Positions 1 through 7,484 of a stretch of 45,299 nucleotides of DNA are shown here, piece after piece. This stretch comes from Bacillota bacterium. GTDB taxonomy: Bacteria; Bacillota; DSM-12270; Thermacetogeniales; Thermacetogeniaceae. The notes beneath the pieces are model-generated. The model was not told the origin of the DNA. It saw nothing but the letters and a program-made list of their open reading frames with translations, and searched no databases. Every line of letters starts with the position of its first letter. Within the stretch, counting starts at the first letter, position 1. Location of the stretch: NCBI GenBank assembly GCA_029907475.1, contig JARYLU010000023.1, forward strand, positions 1-45,299, written 5' to 3'. The position numbers were made by a program, and so were the translations under genes.

Positions 1-1001
1 GCAGCGGGGCCTGGGCGCTGATTCCGCCCCCCGACGACTGGGCACGGGTTATGGCCGAAAACGGAAAAGACGTCATCGCGGACCTCTGGAACAGGGGAAT
101 CTGGCAGGTCAACCTGAGAAGAGAGAGCCCCGAAACAGGGGAAGCCGCCCCTCCGGGCTGGACCGCAACTCTACACTTCCTTCCCCCGGACCTCCAGGTG
201 ACCAAACTCACTTCGGGAACCGCCCGGGTAGGGAAGCAGGCGACGGCCAGCGCGGAGTTTTACAATCACAGCGCGGTCGGCGGCACCACAAAGGTCTACC
301 TGTACCAGGTCTTCAAGGACGGGAGAACGGCCCTGCTCAAGGAGCAGGAGGTTTATCTGGGGCCCTCCGGAGCGGCGACCCTTTCCGCCGACTGGACCAT
401 GACCCAGGACACGGCGGCCATCGCCGCCTCCATCGCCAGGCCCTACGAGAACGGGAATTGGGGCTACGGCCACTTTACGGCCAGCAACGACCTCTTCCGC
501 CTGGAGGGCTACGCGGTGGAGACTGGAAGCGGGGCATATCCCCCCGAAGTGGCGGACCTCCTGAAGCAGAAGTGGGCGAACAACGTCAAGCAGGTCGAAG
601 TGAAGCCCCAGGCAGTCGACATCGCGGTAACGGCAAGCACGACCATGCCCAAATACATCATCCCCTTCTACAGCAATAATCCGGTCAAGTGTACGGTTAA
701 CTTCGTAGTCACCAGGAAAGACAACGGGGATCCCGTTCCGGTGAGAGTGACCGTCGAGAGCCCCCTGGGCAGCAGGACCTTCGACGCCACCCTGAAGCCG
801 GGCGGCACCTGGAAGAATTACGTATCCTACACCGTGAGCAAAGCGGGAACATACCCCGTCAAGGTCCAGGCCTGGCCGGTCGGTGTTGAAGACGTAAACC
901 CGAAGGACAACACCGCTTCGCTGAACATCGTGGTCGAAAAGCAGAAGCCGCCGGAGGTGCCGAGAGAATCTAAAATTCACAGCGAGCTCATAGGAAACTA
1001 G
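1..1001 (+). CDS. CARDB-type surface protein, 5' end outside window
   Basis: The reading frame is open from the left edge (first full codon at base 3), so the N-terminus is missing and the internal ATG at 51 is not necessarily a start. The visible part holds two beta-sandwich modules of the CARDB/Ig-like kind. One covers roughly residues 45-130 (starts DLQVTKLTSG) and the other about 200-300 (starts VDIAVTASTT, ends DNTASLNIVVEK). No membrane anchor or sorting motif is visible at the C-terminus (ends SKIHSELIGN). Such modules are typical of extracellular adhesion or stalk proteins, which fits the pilus and surface-protein genes downstream. Substrate or partner cannot be told. An intrinsic terminator follows directly. 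Confidence 0.6.
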   Translation, partial: SGAWALIPPPDDWARVMAENGKDVIADLWNRGIWQVNLRRESPETGEAAPPGWTATLHFLPPDLQVTKLTSGTARVGKQATASAEFYNHSAVGGTTKVYLYQVFKDGRTALLKEQEVYLGPSGAATLSADWTMTQDTAAIAASIARPYENGNWGYGHFTASNDLFRLEGYAVETGSGAYPPEVADLLKQKWANNVKQVEVKPQAVDIAVTASTTMPKYIIPFYSNNPVKCTVNFVVTRKDNGDPVPVRVTVESPLGSRTFDATLKPGGTWKNYVSYTVSKAGTYPVKVQAWPVGVEDVNPKDNTASLNIVVEKQKPPEVPRESKIHSELIGN

Positions 1002-1039
1002 CCGGAAAGAAGCTATCTGGGTTAACAAGAGAAAATCTA

Positions 1040-1074
1040 CCCCGGGCACGGTTCACGCCCGGGGTTTTCTTTTT
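1040..1074 (+). terminator. Rho-independent terminator
   Basis: Perfect 8-bp stem CCCCGGGC/GCCCGGGG with a 9-base loop, followed by a T-rich run (TTTTCTTTTT). It ends the CARDB-protein transcript. Confidence 0.85.
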
Positions 1075-1091
1075 GAGGGGGGTGTGCCGGA

Positions 1092-1877
1092 ATGGGTTTG
1101 TTCAGCCTCTGGGAAGAGTTTGTTTGGAAAAAAGTTTTGTCGACGCCAAAAGAGTTCAAATACCCCTGGTTTATCTTCTTTTTCGGGAGCCTGTGGGGAG
1201 GCCTTCGGGGAATCAGGGTTGTGTTTGAAAACTCCCCTTTAGGGTTGGAAAGAATTCATCCCGCGGTTGGGTTGACGTGGGCGCTTGGTTCATTACTGTT
1301 TGTTCCTCTGCAGGTTTTCATTTTGAGGGTTCTAGTTTCTCTTTCAGAAAAAAATATTCGACCAGCTGCGGATGTTGTTTGCCGCTTCCTGAATCACGTC
1401 TGTATACGTCAAGAAGAAACAAAAAAGGGAAACGAAACCGGTAGCAGTGTAAACAGTGCGGGTCAGAGTGTGGTTCAGCTGGATGCGCGGAAAAAAGAGC
1501 ATTTTACTGTCATTATTACCTGCAGGGATGGCGTTAAAAAGGACCAGGTGAACGTTGAACCAAAAAAGGAACCTCAAATCGAGACCGGGTGCAATTTGCC
1601 CTGTTCGGTACCACAGTATGTAAGACAACAACCCAATGAAAATATTTGCTGCGATTCCGCTTCCGAAAACCGCCAGGCGAGCGGGCAAAGCAAGGAAGCG
1701 GCAGTGTTGAATGGGATTGCAGGAGCCGCCGTAAGGAATCAAATGCAGGATGAAGTTAACTCTCTGCAAAACGAACCTTCCCATTATATCCGCGTCAGGC
1801 ACCTTTCGCTCTCCTTCATTCAAAAAGTCCTGATAATCTCTGCGTCTCCTGTGTGCAGGACTATTGCTACTTTTTAG
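1092..1877 (+). CDS. Putative membrane protein, possibly rearranged (strand of middle uncertain)
   Basis: ATG at 1092 follows a good SD (GAGGGGGG). The first ~88 residues look natural: a short amphipathic start (MGLFSLWEEFVWKKVLS) and two hydrophobic stretches near residues 25-45 and 60-88. This resembles the N-terminus of YIP1-family membrane proteins (weak call). From about residue 90 the plus-strand product becomes hydrophilic and low in character. Here the codon-aligned minus strand (1344-1916) is open for 190 codons. It reads as a polytopic membrane protein with a motif like those of M50 or YIP1 proteins (LFNAIPAGNNDSKML). The minus frame has no SD or sensible start. Either the plus product is a real two-domain protein, or an internal piece of the gene has been inverted. 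Function unknown. Confidence 0.4.
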   Translation: MGLFSLWEEFVWKKVLSTPKEFKYPWFIFFFGSLWGGLRGIRVVFENSPLGLERIHPAVGLTWALGSLLFVPLQVFILRVLVSLSEKNIRPAADVVCRFLNHVCIRQEETKKGNETGSSVNSAGQSVVQLDARKKEHFTVIITCRDGVKKDQVNVEPKKEPQIETGCNLPCSVPQYVRQQPNENICCDSASENRQASGQSKEAAVLNGIAGAAVRNQMQDEVNSLQNEPSHYIRVRHLSLSFIQKVLIISASPVCRTIATF

Positions 1878-1885
1878 GCGGCGAA

Positions 1886-1966
1886 ATGTGGATGTTTTTC
1901 TATGCCTATCTGGCAAGCACGCTGTTTGCCGGGTTTTTTGCTTCGGTGCTCTGCAGTTTTTTCTAA
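1886..1966 (+). CDS. Tiny hydrophobic ORF, possible displaced C-terminus of the upstream gene
   Basis: A 26-codon plus-strand frame (MWMFFYAYLASTL...) that is essentially one transmembrane helix ending CSFF. It starts nine bases after the stop of the preceding gene, with only a weak GGCGGCG before its ATG. If the middle of the upstream gene was inverted, this would be the final transmembrane helix of the original protein. It could equally be chance. Confidence 0.2.
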   Translation: MWMFFYAYLASTLFAGFFASVLCSFF

Positions 1967-2089
1967 ATAAAAAATGTGGCGTTTAGGTTGGCCCGTAGGG
2001 CCTGCCAGGGTTTCTGGTAGCTTCCGCGGCGATCTTGACGTTTGTTTCCTTCCTCAAATCAAAAAAGTATACGAGGGGGTTTTTCGGAG

Positions 2090-3397
2090 ATGGACAGTCT
2101 CGCTATACAGGTCATTGCCATGATGCCTTTGATGTTTTCTGTGCTATGCTTTTTCTTTGATGGCCTCTACGGGTTGGGCGAAGACCCATGTGAGTTTGTA
2201 CCACTTGGCGGTGAGCGGGCGAAAGTCGGGGAATTTTCCAAGAAAAAGATTAGCTGGAATGGTACCTATGAAGGCCGTAAATCGGGAGAAGAAGGATTCG
2301 GAGAGGCCGATTATCTCTATTTTAGGAGGCAATGTAAAATCCTCCCTTTTAGAAGTCAGCCAAGTCTTAACGAAAACTTTCCTTGTGCCGGGCAGGGCGG
2401 CCAATCCAAGGACAAGACGATCCAGCTCGGTTATCAAGTATTGCCGTCTATTTTTGTAAGCAGAGTTATAAACCCTGAAAGCAGTAAATTTCAAATGGAT
2501 ACTCCACTTTCCAGAACCGTAGAAAACAGCGTAAGACATTCGCCCAATTGGGTGCATCATTATAGAGAAAAGGTTTGTGATCAGGCCGGCGGAAATTGCA
2601 GAACTCCAAAAAAAGAGGAAGCTATTCCAGTATATACCGAAGGAAATTCCAAGAAGATCTCCAGCGGTAATGGACATAAAGGAGATAAACCAATAGAACG
2701 TATAGAAAGAGCAAAGCAGCAGCACAAACCTAACAGTGCCATAAATGAGTGCAAGATAAAAAGGCACAACACCCAGGAATGGCTCCCGAAAGATCTTGCA
2801 TTTTGGGCTACCGAGAAGCCTCGATTGAATGTCTGGCGCCTTATTGTTGAGGTTGCTTTCTCCGTGGTGTACTGTCTTTGGTTTTGGGTTTCCATGGTTG
2901 TTTTGCATGACGCACCCTTCTTTCCTTTAAACGTTAATTTTTTGCTTGCTGTAGCAATCTGCCCGGCGGGTGTAGCTGCCGGGCTGTTGTGGTACCTGGT
3001 AGTAAAATATTGGGCGTCAAGGATACCAGGTTGGAAAGCCGTTAAGGCCGTGCCGGGAAAGTGGGGCTACTACTGGTCGCCCGACGAGCACCGCGGCGCG
3101 CCGGTGCCAGGCTATTTTGTGTACCCGTCTCCTTTTCTGTACACCATAGGGAGGCTGTTGGTGCTATATCTTCCTGTAGCAACTACGGTTTTGTTCTGGA
3201 GTAGGGGAATCGGTTTTCTCTGGTGCTCTCCAGAATCGGGTTCTTCTTATTGCTGGATACCTGCCTTGTTGCTCTCTTTGGTCTGTAGTTATGCCTTGAT
3301 ATTTTTGAAAAAACTTTCGTGGAGCAAAGATAGCGGTTTCTGGCTCTATCTGTTAATCCCTAAAGATAGGATCATTGTGACGTCCTCCCCTCAATAA
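2090..3397 (+). CDS. Putative multi-span membrane protein truncated by an IS element
   Basis: ATG at 2090 after CGGAG, with a GAGGGGG tract further upstream. The N-terminal ~25 residues form a transmembrane helix (IQVIAMMPLMFSVLCFFF). The C-terminal ~190 residues contain about four more helices and a Trp/Tyr/Pro-rich loop (KWGYYWSPDEHRG). The middle (about 2160-2850) is hydrophilic on this strand, while the codon-aligned minus strand (2144-2908) is open for 254 codons and reads as a membrane protein, the same oddity as in the gene at 1092. The stop codon TAA (3395-3397) lies inside the terminal hairpin of the IS200/IS605 element, so the native C-terminus was cut off. A possible continuation lies beyond the element near 5150. 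Function unknown. Confidence 0.4.
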   Translation: MDSLAIQVIAMMPLMFSVLCFFFDGLYGLGEDPCEFVPLGGERAKVGEFSKKKISWNGTYEGRKSGEEGFGEADYLYFRRQCKILPFRSQPSLNENFPCAGQGGQSKDKTIQLGYQVLPSIFVSRVINPESSKFQMDTPLSRTVENSVRHSPNWVHHYREKVCDQAGGNCRTPKKEEAIPVYTEGNSKKISSGNGHKGDKPIERIERAKQQHKPNSAINECKIKRHNTQEWLPKDLAFWATEKPRLNVWRLIVEVAFSVVYCLWFWVSMVVLHDAPFFPLNVNFLLAVAICPAGVAAGLLWYLVVKYWASRIPGWKAVKAVPGKWGYYWSPDEHRGAPVPGYFVYPSPFLYTIGRLLVLYLPVATTVLFWSRGIGFLWCSPESGSSYCWIPALLLSLVCSYALIFLKKLSWSKDSGFWLYLLIPKDRIIVTSSPQ

Positions 3398-3406
3398 ATT
3401 GAGGGG
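3387..3406. repeat. IS end hairpin (tnpB side)
   Basis: Palindrome CCCCTCAATAAATTGAGGGG: 9-bp stem, AA loop. It lies five bases beyond the tnpB stop codon and supplies the stop of the interrupted upstream gene. Confidence 0.85.
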
Positions 3407-3411
3407 CATCC

Positions 3412-4644
3412 TCAAGCGGATGCGCGCAAAAATTTATTCTTGCGCTTCGGTTCGGCGACGCCGTGCCATCCCAACAGGTATGACACGACCGCGGGCCGCG
3501 CCACACGGCCACTACTCCCCTTCACGGGAGATACCTGGAAAGCTCTTTCAAAGATGTTTAGAGCACCGTTTGCGTCCGCCTGCGCCCTCCAGCCGCAGGA
3601 GCAGGCGTACAGTCCCCGACGCTTTCGATTGGATGTTTTGATTGCCCCGCAACTGTGGCAGGTCTTGGAGGTGTTATCTTCGTCTACGTCGTCTCGGACT
3701 ATAATTCCCACCAGTGCCCCTTTGTACTTGAGCATGTTGACCAGCTTGCGGTACGGCCAGGCGTGAAGACGCTGGTTCAACCGGTCTCCATAGTCGATGC
3801 TCTCACGGATTCCATTAAGGTTTCCTACAACTATCTCCTTCACACCCCGCCTTATGCACTCGGCGATAAAGTGGGACGTGGCTACATGCAGTAACTGCTC
3901 TACCTGCTTCTTCTCCCGGTGCGCTACCTGCTTCCATCTGCAGGAGTTCCGCTGAAGGTTTGCCCGCATCTTCTGCCAGTAGCGCCTTATAGCCTTGATC
4001 AGCCTGCCGGAGTAGAGCGTTACCGTGCCATCGTCAAAGGCGCAGGCCATGAGGATCGTCTCCCCGAGGTCTACTGCCGCCTTCCCCGTCCCGTTGTTTT
4101 CACGGGCCTTGACTTCCACCACTAGACGGGCCTCACAGCGCCCGGATATCTTGTCGTAGGTGATGGAGAGTTCCCGCACCCGCTCGTATTCAACATCAGG
4201 ACGGTGAGATATGCGGAAAGAAACCTGTTTTACACCGTCTTCCCGGCCGGTGCCCAGGCTCAGTGTAACCCTGTCTCCATCTATCCTGAACCCGCTCTGG
4301 ACATACTTGAGCGGGGAAAGACAGTTCTTCCGGCGGAAGCCGGGAGCTTCGTGCCGCGTAAGACCCTTTTTCTTGAGGGCAAAGAAAGACTTATACGCTT
4401 CCCGCACTTCGTCCCGCGTGAGTTGGACTGACATCGAGTAGTACCCTTTAGCCCTGGGCAGCTCCTTTAAGATGCGGTTGAGATTCTTTCGAGAAATATT
4501 TACCCTTCCGGTTTCTTTGTACTCTTTCCGCAGATGCCACAGAAGGCCGTTGTAGACCTTGGTGGCACAGAACATGGCATCCTTCAGAACAGCTTCAATC
4601 CGCGAATCCGCATGGATTTGGGCTTTGAGTGTGATTAGGGGCAC
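3412..4644 (-). CDS. tnpB: TnpB, RNA-guided RuvC-type nuclease of IS200/IS605
   Basis: 410 residues, GTG start at 4644 one base after the tnpA TGA (TGAGTG), with SD GGAGGAGGTGA. The N-terminal WED/REC-like half is followed by a RuvC core. The first Asp is in AAVDLGE (about residue 192). A Cys4 zinc ribbon (CHSCG...CSCG) lies near residue 335, and the last Asp is in QADANGALN near 360. The usual RuvC-II Glu motif (IVxEDL) reads IVVGNLNGIRE, so the canonical Glu is absent and a Glu sits seven residues on (GIRE). This matches a known subgroup with a displaced catalytic Glu, or it could be an inactivated copy. The family cleaves DNA using an RNA from the element's 3' end; the guide here would come from sequence just left of 3387. 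Full length for the family. Confidence 0.9.
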   Translation of the reverse strand: MPLITLKAQIHADSRIEAVLKDAMFCATKVYNGLLWHLRKEYKETGRVNISRKNLNRILKELPRAKGYYSMSVQLTRDEVREAYKSFFALKKKGLTRHEAPGFRRKNCLSPLKYVQSGFRIDGDRVTLSLGTGREDGVKQVSFRISHRPDVEYERVRELSITYDKISGRCEARLVVEVKARENNGTGKAAVDLGETILMACAFDDGTVTLYSGRLIKAIRRYWQKMRANLQRNSCRWKQVAHREKKQVEQLLHVATSHFIAECIRRGVKEIVVGNLNGIRESIDYGDRLNQRLHAWPYRKLVNMLKYKGALVGIIVRDDVDEDNTSKTCHSCGAIKTSNRKRRGLYACSCGWRAQADANGALNIFERAFQVSPVKGSSGRVARPAVVSYLLGWHGVAEPKRKNKFLRASA

Positions 4645-5064
4645 TCAATCACCTCCTCCCTCTGTTTTTTGAGCTTCGATGTACCGCCTGATAGTATCAC
4701 TAGAAACCTCTCCGGCTGTGCCCACGTAGTAGCTCGGGTTCCATAGATGGCCGCCCCAGAGTTTCTTCTTGAGTTCCGGATGCTTCACAAAAAGCATGCG
4801 GGCCGTGGAACCTTTTAACACCTTGGCGATTACTGCCGGAGCTATTTTGGGAGGGGCGGAAAGAAAAACGTGTACGTGGTCGGGCATGACTTCCAAGGCC
4901 AGCAGCTCGTAGCCATGTTCCATGCAGAGAGCAGTAATTGCTCCCTTCAGGGTTTCGTCTACTGGTGAGAACAATACCTTACGGCGGTACTTCGTTGACC
5001 ATACAAAGTGGTAGTTGATGTTGTAAACTGCTGTTCCAGTTGATTTCCAAGCATCCTTCTTCAT
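4645..5064 (-). CDS. tnpA: TnpA, Y1 HUH transposase of IS200/IS605
   Basis: 139 residues from ATG 5064 (MKKDAWKSTG), the usual size for IS200 transposases. A longer upstream extension is open but unlike the family. The HUH metal-binding motif is visible (PDHVHVFL) and the catalytic Tyr lies in the C-terminal helix (IRRYIEAQ). The core NYHFVWSTKYRRKVL is characteristic. It nicks and joins the single-stranded element ends. It is translationally coupled to tnpB downstream, and both genes look intact, so the element could be active. Confidence 0.93.
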   Translation of the reverse strand: MKKDAWKSTGTAVYNINYHFVWSTKYRRKVLFSPVDETLKGAITALCMEHGYELLALEVMPDHVHVFLSAPPKIAPAVIAKVLKGSTARMLFVKHPELKKKLWGGHLWNPSYYVGTAGEVSSDTIRRYIEAQKTEGGGD

Positions 5065-5125
5065 ACCATTATGGTAACATACCGCAAAACAGTTGTAAAT
5101 GCTAGAGCGAGGGGGTCCGTGTATT

Positions 5126-5143
5126 CCCTCAATAAATTGAGGG
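5126..5143. repeat. IS end hairpin (tnpA side)
   Basis: CCCTCAATAAATTGAGGG, the same stem-loop as at 3387-3406 and in the same inverted form. It marks the 5' end of the element relative to tnpA. Confidence 0.85.
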
Positions 5144-5243
5144 GGATTACTGCCCCCTCGCACTCCCCCATTTCGCTAAAACCAAGATAGCATAAACAGG
5201 CTCATGAGGGTTGTCGAATTTTGGCGTTTCAGTAAGGATGGTG

Positions 5244-5648
5244 ATGGATTTGTTTGACGAGCGCGGAACCGTTCTAATTGAGTTTGTTTTTGCAATAATC
5301 ATCTTCGCTGCTTTTGCCTACGGCCTGTTTACTACATCCCTGTGGGGCATCGGGGCGTTCTTCATCCAGGAAGCAGCCCATGAAGCTGCCGAGAGGTATG
5401 CCGTCACCATGGACGAGTCTTCCGCCGAATCGAGGGCCCTGGGCCGTCTGGGCAAGTGGGCGTACGTGTTCGTGAAGCCGGAAAGCGTCTCTGCCAGTGT
5501 CTGGAAGGACGGGGACTCGGCCCGCGCCAGGGTCGTGGCCGAACCCAGGATAAAAAGACTTTATTTCTACGAGTTGCCTCAAATCGAGAAAACATCTTCG
5601 TGCGTGTTCGAGTACAGGTTCAGGAGGTCGGGTGAATTTCTATGGTGA
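5244..5648 (+). CDS. TadE-like pseudopilin
   Basis: Start taken as ATG 5244, preceded by AAGGATGGTG; ATG 5238 and TTG 5211 are in frame but worse placed. Near the N-terminus is a class III prepilin-type segment: charged DERG, then a Glu five residues into the hydrophobic helix (TVLIEFVFAIIIFAAFAYGLF). This is the signature cleaved by Tad prepilin peptidases. The rest (~100 residues) is a small extracytoplasmic domain with few recognisable motifs. First gene of the pilus operon; overlaps the next gene by 7 bases. Presumed minor pilin or initiator of fibre assembly at the membrane. Confidence 0.75.
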   Translation: MDLFDERGTVLIEFVFAIIIFAAFAYGLFTTSLWGIGAFFIQEAAHEAAERYAVTMDESSAESRALGRLGKWAYVFVKPESVSASVWKDGDSARARVVAEPRIKRLYFYELPQIEKTSSCVFEYRFRRSGEFLW

Positions 5649-6064
5649 AAAAGCTCAAATCGGAAAGAGGGGCCGTTTTGATCGAGCTCGTTTTTTCTTG
5701 TCTTATCCTCGTAATCTTCTTTTATGCCTGCACCGAAACCTTCCTTCTCGTCAGAGACAAGCTTTATCTCCAGCGCATCGCCCGCGACGGGGCGAGAGAG
5801 GCGGTTATTGTCGGGGGGAGCGAGAGCGCCGGCGAAGCCAAGGCCCGCGCCCGCGCCCAGCAGTTCTTCGGCAACCGTTCCTCAAAGGTAAGTGTGAGCA
5901 TAGAAAGGTACGACGCCTACCGCATCCACACGAGGACGTGCGTTGTGAGCTACCCGCACCCCGTCTTCGGCCCGCTCTCTGAAAAGATTTTCGGCTCAAG
6001 GGAGGTGACGCTCAGTGCCCGGGCGACTTTCGGCTGGAGAGACCTGGCAACCGGTTACGAATGA
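5642..6064 (+). CDS. TadE-like pseudopilin
   Basis: 140 residues with a class III prepilin N-terminus: SERGAVLIELVFSCLILVIF, with Glu after ERGAVLI and a ~20-residue helix. The globular part is basic and ends GWRDLATGYE. ATG 5642 lies inside the end of the preceding gene, and the stop overlaps the next gene, whose own SD is inside this reading frame. The tight overlaps indicate coordinated, stoichiometric production of several pseudopilins. Its partner is the Tad inner-membrane platform; specific role unknown. Confidence 0.8.
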   Translation: MVKKLKSERGAVLIELVFSCLILVIFFYACTETFLLVRDKLYLQRIARDGAREAVIVGGSESAGEAKARARAQQFFGNRSSKVSVSIERYDAYRIHTRTCVVSYPHPVFGPLSEKIFGSREVTLSARATFGWRDLATGYE

Positions 6065-6731
6065 GCGGGGGGCATTCTTCCCCATCATGGCGGTGCTCGT
6101 AATAGTATTGACGCTGCTCTTCGCCGGTCTCGTCGAGTTCGGGAGGTTTCTCATCCTCAAAGAGCAGACTCAGACCGCCTCGGATGCCGCAGCTCTGGCC
6201 GCCTCTTATTCCGGCGTCAAGAAGTGGGTGAACATCGACGTTATCACCGATAGGGGCAATAAAACAGTTTACTGCTGCGATGAAGACGGGTGCTATCCCT
6301 GCGGGTGCGAGCCGTGCGGCATCCGTACCGAAAACGTTACCGGTTTGGAGAAGGACCTCATTAACGGAGGAGAGTGGGAGGACTACTGTGTGCCCCCTTG
6401 CTCCTGCGGCGGCGGCTCCTGCTGGTACGTCATCAAGAAGAGGTGGGTGGAGTATTCTCAACAACACTCTCAGGACGCGGCTGAAGCGTTTGCCCTGGTC
6501 AACCTCCCGGATCAGGCAGAAGATGTCTGGCTGAACAGGGGCAGCCCGAAGATCCGCCATGACGTGGCCTCGGTTGTTGTTTACCTCAAAAGCAGGGCAA
6601 GGAGTCTTTTTCCGAATGTATTTGGGGCAAGTTACGAAACAGAAACCTGCTCCGAAGCGGCTACGTTCTACTACGATCCCAAGACGGGTAAGTGGAGAAA
6701 GGCGCCTGAAGACGCCTGCTGGAAGAATTAG
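6015..6731 (+). CDS. TadG-like pilus protein with Cys-rich domain
   Basis: GTG start 6015 follows SD GGGAGGTGA and overlaps the previous gene by 50 bases. Residues ~17-60 match the TadG N-terminal type: ERGAFFPIMAVLVIVLTLLF, then a Leu/Ala helix ending QTASDAAALAAS. The exposed domain is unusual. It carries twelve cysteines: six between about residues 81 and 95 (CCDEDGCYPCGCEPCG), four near 115-125 (CVPPCSCGGGSC), and two near the C-terminus. The even number suggests disulfide bonding outside the membrane. A VKOR/thioredoxin-like gene (8755) is in the same cluster and could catalyse this. A terminator follows. Confidence 0.72.
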   Translation: MPGRLSAGETWQPVTNERGAFFPIMAVLVIVLTLLFAGLVEFGRFLILKEQTQTASDAAALAASYSGVKKWVNIDVITDRGNKTVYCCDEDGCYPCGCEPCGIRTENVTGLEKDLINGGEWEDYCVPPCSCGGGSCWYVIKKRWVEYSQQHSQDAAEAFALVNLPDQAEDVWLNRGSPKIRHDVASVVVYLKSRARSLFPNVFGASYETETCSEAATFYYDPKTGKWRKAPEDACWKN

Positions 6732-6738
6732 CGATTGA

Positions 6739-6768
6739 CCCGGTAAAACGCCGGGCTTTCTTTTTTTT
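6739..6768 (+). terminator. Rho-independent terminator
   Basis: Stem CCCGG/CCGGG with 7-base loop, then CTTTCTTTTTTTT. It closes the first pseudopilin unit. Confidence 0.75.
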
Positions 6769-6783
6769 GGGGGGTGCTTTTCT

Positions 6784-7104
6784 GTGGACCGCCTTAACTT
6801 CAGGACGCTTACCGACTTTCTCTTGTCTTTTCTGGCGGGACGAGGTTTTTGCTTTTTCTTCGTCCTGATCGTAGGGGCCCCGTTCCTGCTCGCCGGGGTT
6901 TGCCTTCTGGCGGCCGGCGTCTTCGAAGCGTGCGGGTTCCCGCCGAGAGTGTCGCTTTTGACGACAGACCTGGTCGTCTTTTTCCTGGCTTCACTGCTGC
7001 TCTTCAGCTTCCTGAACGGGCGCTGCGTCCTTCCGGATTTCGCGAGCATTGCAACGCCGTTCGAGACGCTCGCCGAGGCTCTCCGGACGGCGGGGCTGCA
7101 CTGA
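6784..7104 (+). CDS. Small membrane protein of unknown function
   Basis: 106 residues from GTG 6784, eight bases after a GGGGGG stretch. Two or three hydrophobic helices (GFCFFFVLIVGAPFLLAGV; LVVFFLASLLLFSFL) and no catalytic motif. It lies between the terminator of the pseudopilin unit and the DUF192 gene. A similar small hydrophobic protein occurs at 33971 next to the second TM2 copy, so the arrangement small membrane protein plus TM2 protein recurs. Not assigned to a family. Confidence 0.55.
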   Translation: MDRLNFRTLTDFLLSFLAGRGFCFFFVLIVGAPFLLAGVCLLAAGVFEACGFPPRVSLLTTDLVVFFLASLLLFSFLNGRCVLPDFASIATPFETLAEALRTAGLH

Positions 7105-7130
7105 AAGAAGGAAAAGGAGGTGAAAAAGCT

Positions 7131-7478
7131 TTACGGGTCTTCAACCTGACGCGCGGAACTGTGCTGGCGGAAAACGTAGAGATTGCCGGCACTCCATTCA
7201 AGCGCCTGCGCGGTCTTTTGGGAAAGAGCAGTCTTCCTTTGAGCGAAGGTCTGCTTATCGTTCCCTGCCGGGCGGTCCACACCTGGTTCATGCGTTTTCC
7301 CATCGACGCTGTTTTTCTCGATGAGGATTTTGTGGTTGCCGGATTCGTGGAAAATATGTCTCCCTTCCGGTTCTCCCCTTACTTGCGGGGCGCCCGGGCG
7401 GTTCTTGAACTCCCCGCGGGCGCCGCGCGGAGGACGGGAACCCAAACCGGAGACAAAATCAGGCTGGAAAGGAGCTGA
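7131..7478 (+). CDS. DUF192 family protein
   Basis: 115 residues matching the DUF192 pattern: RLRGLLGKSSLP, then the signature VHTWFMRFPIDAVFLDED, and a C-terminal VLELPAG with the Gly-Asp-Lys-Ile tail. The function of the family is unknown; members are small beta-barrel proteins often exported. The start is puzzling. A perfect SD (AAGGAGGTG, 7113-7121) has no ATG, GTG or TTG in frame after it. The homology-consistent start is TTA at 7131 (LRVFNLTRG), nine bases downstream. The frame is also open upstream, with a CTG at 7101. No signal peptide is visible. Confidence 0.72.
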   Translation, partial: LRVFNLTRGTVLAENVEIAGTPFKRLRGLLGKSSLPLSEGLLIVPCRAVHTWFMRFPIDAVFLDEDFVVAGFVENMSPFRFSPYLRGARAVLELPAGAARRTGTQTGDKIRLERS

Positions 7479-7484
7479 TACATC

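Larger units (their letters stand above)
3387..5143 (-). mobile_element. IS200/IS605-family insertion sequence (tnpA-tnpB)
   Basis: Two matching subterminal hairpins, at 3387-3406 and 5126-5143 (core CCCTCAATAAATTGAGGG), bracket a Y1 tnpA gene and a tnpB gene on the minus strand. Elements of this family move as single-stranded circles, and TnpA recognises such end hairpins. They leave no target duplication, and I see none. Exact cleavage sites cannot be fixed from sequence alone. The element sits inside the 3' end of the membrane-protein gene at 2090. Confidence 0.88.

Noticed and set aside
171-1049. Long minus-strand open frame opposite the CARDB protein
   Set aside because: No SD, Arg/Val/Gly-rich shadow composition of GC-rich coding DNA; the plus frame has recognisable beta-sandwich modules.
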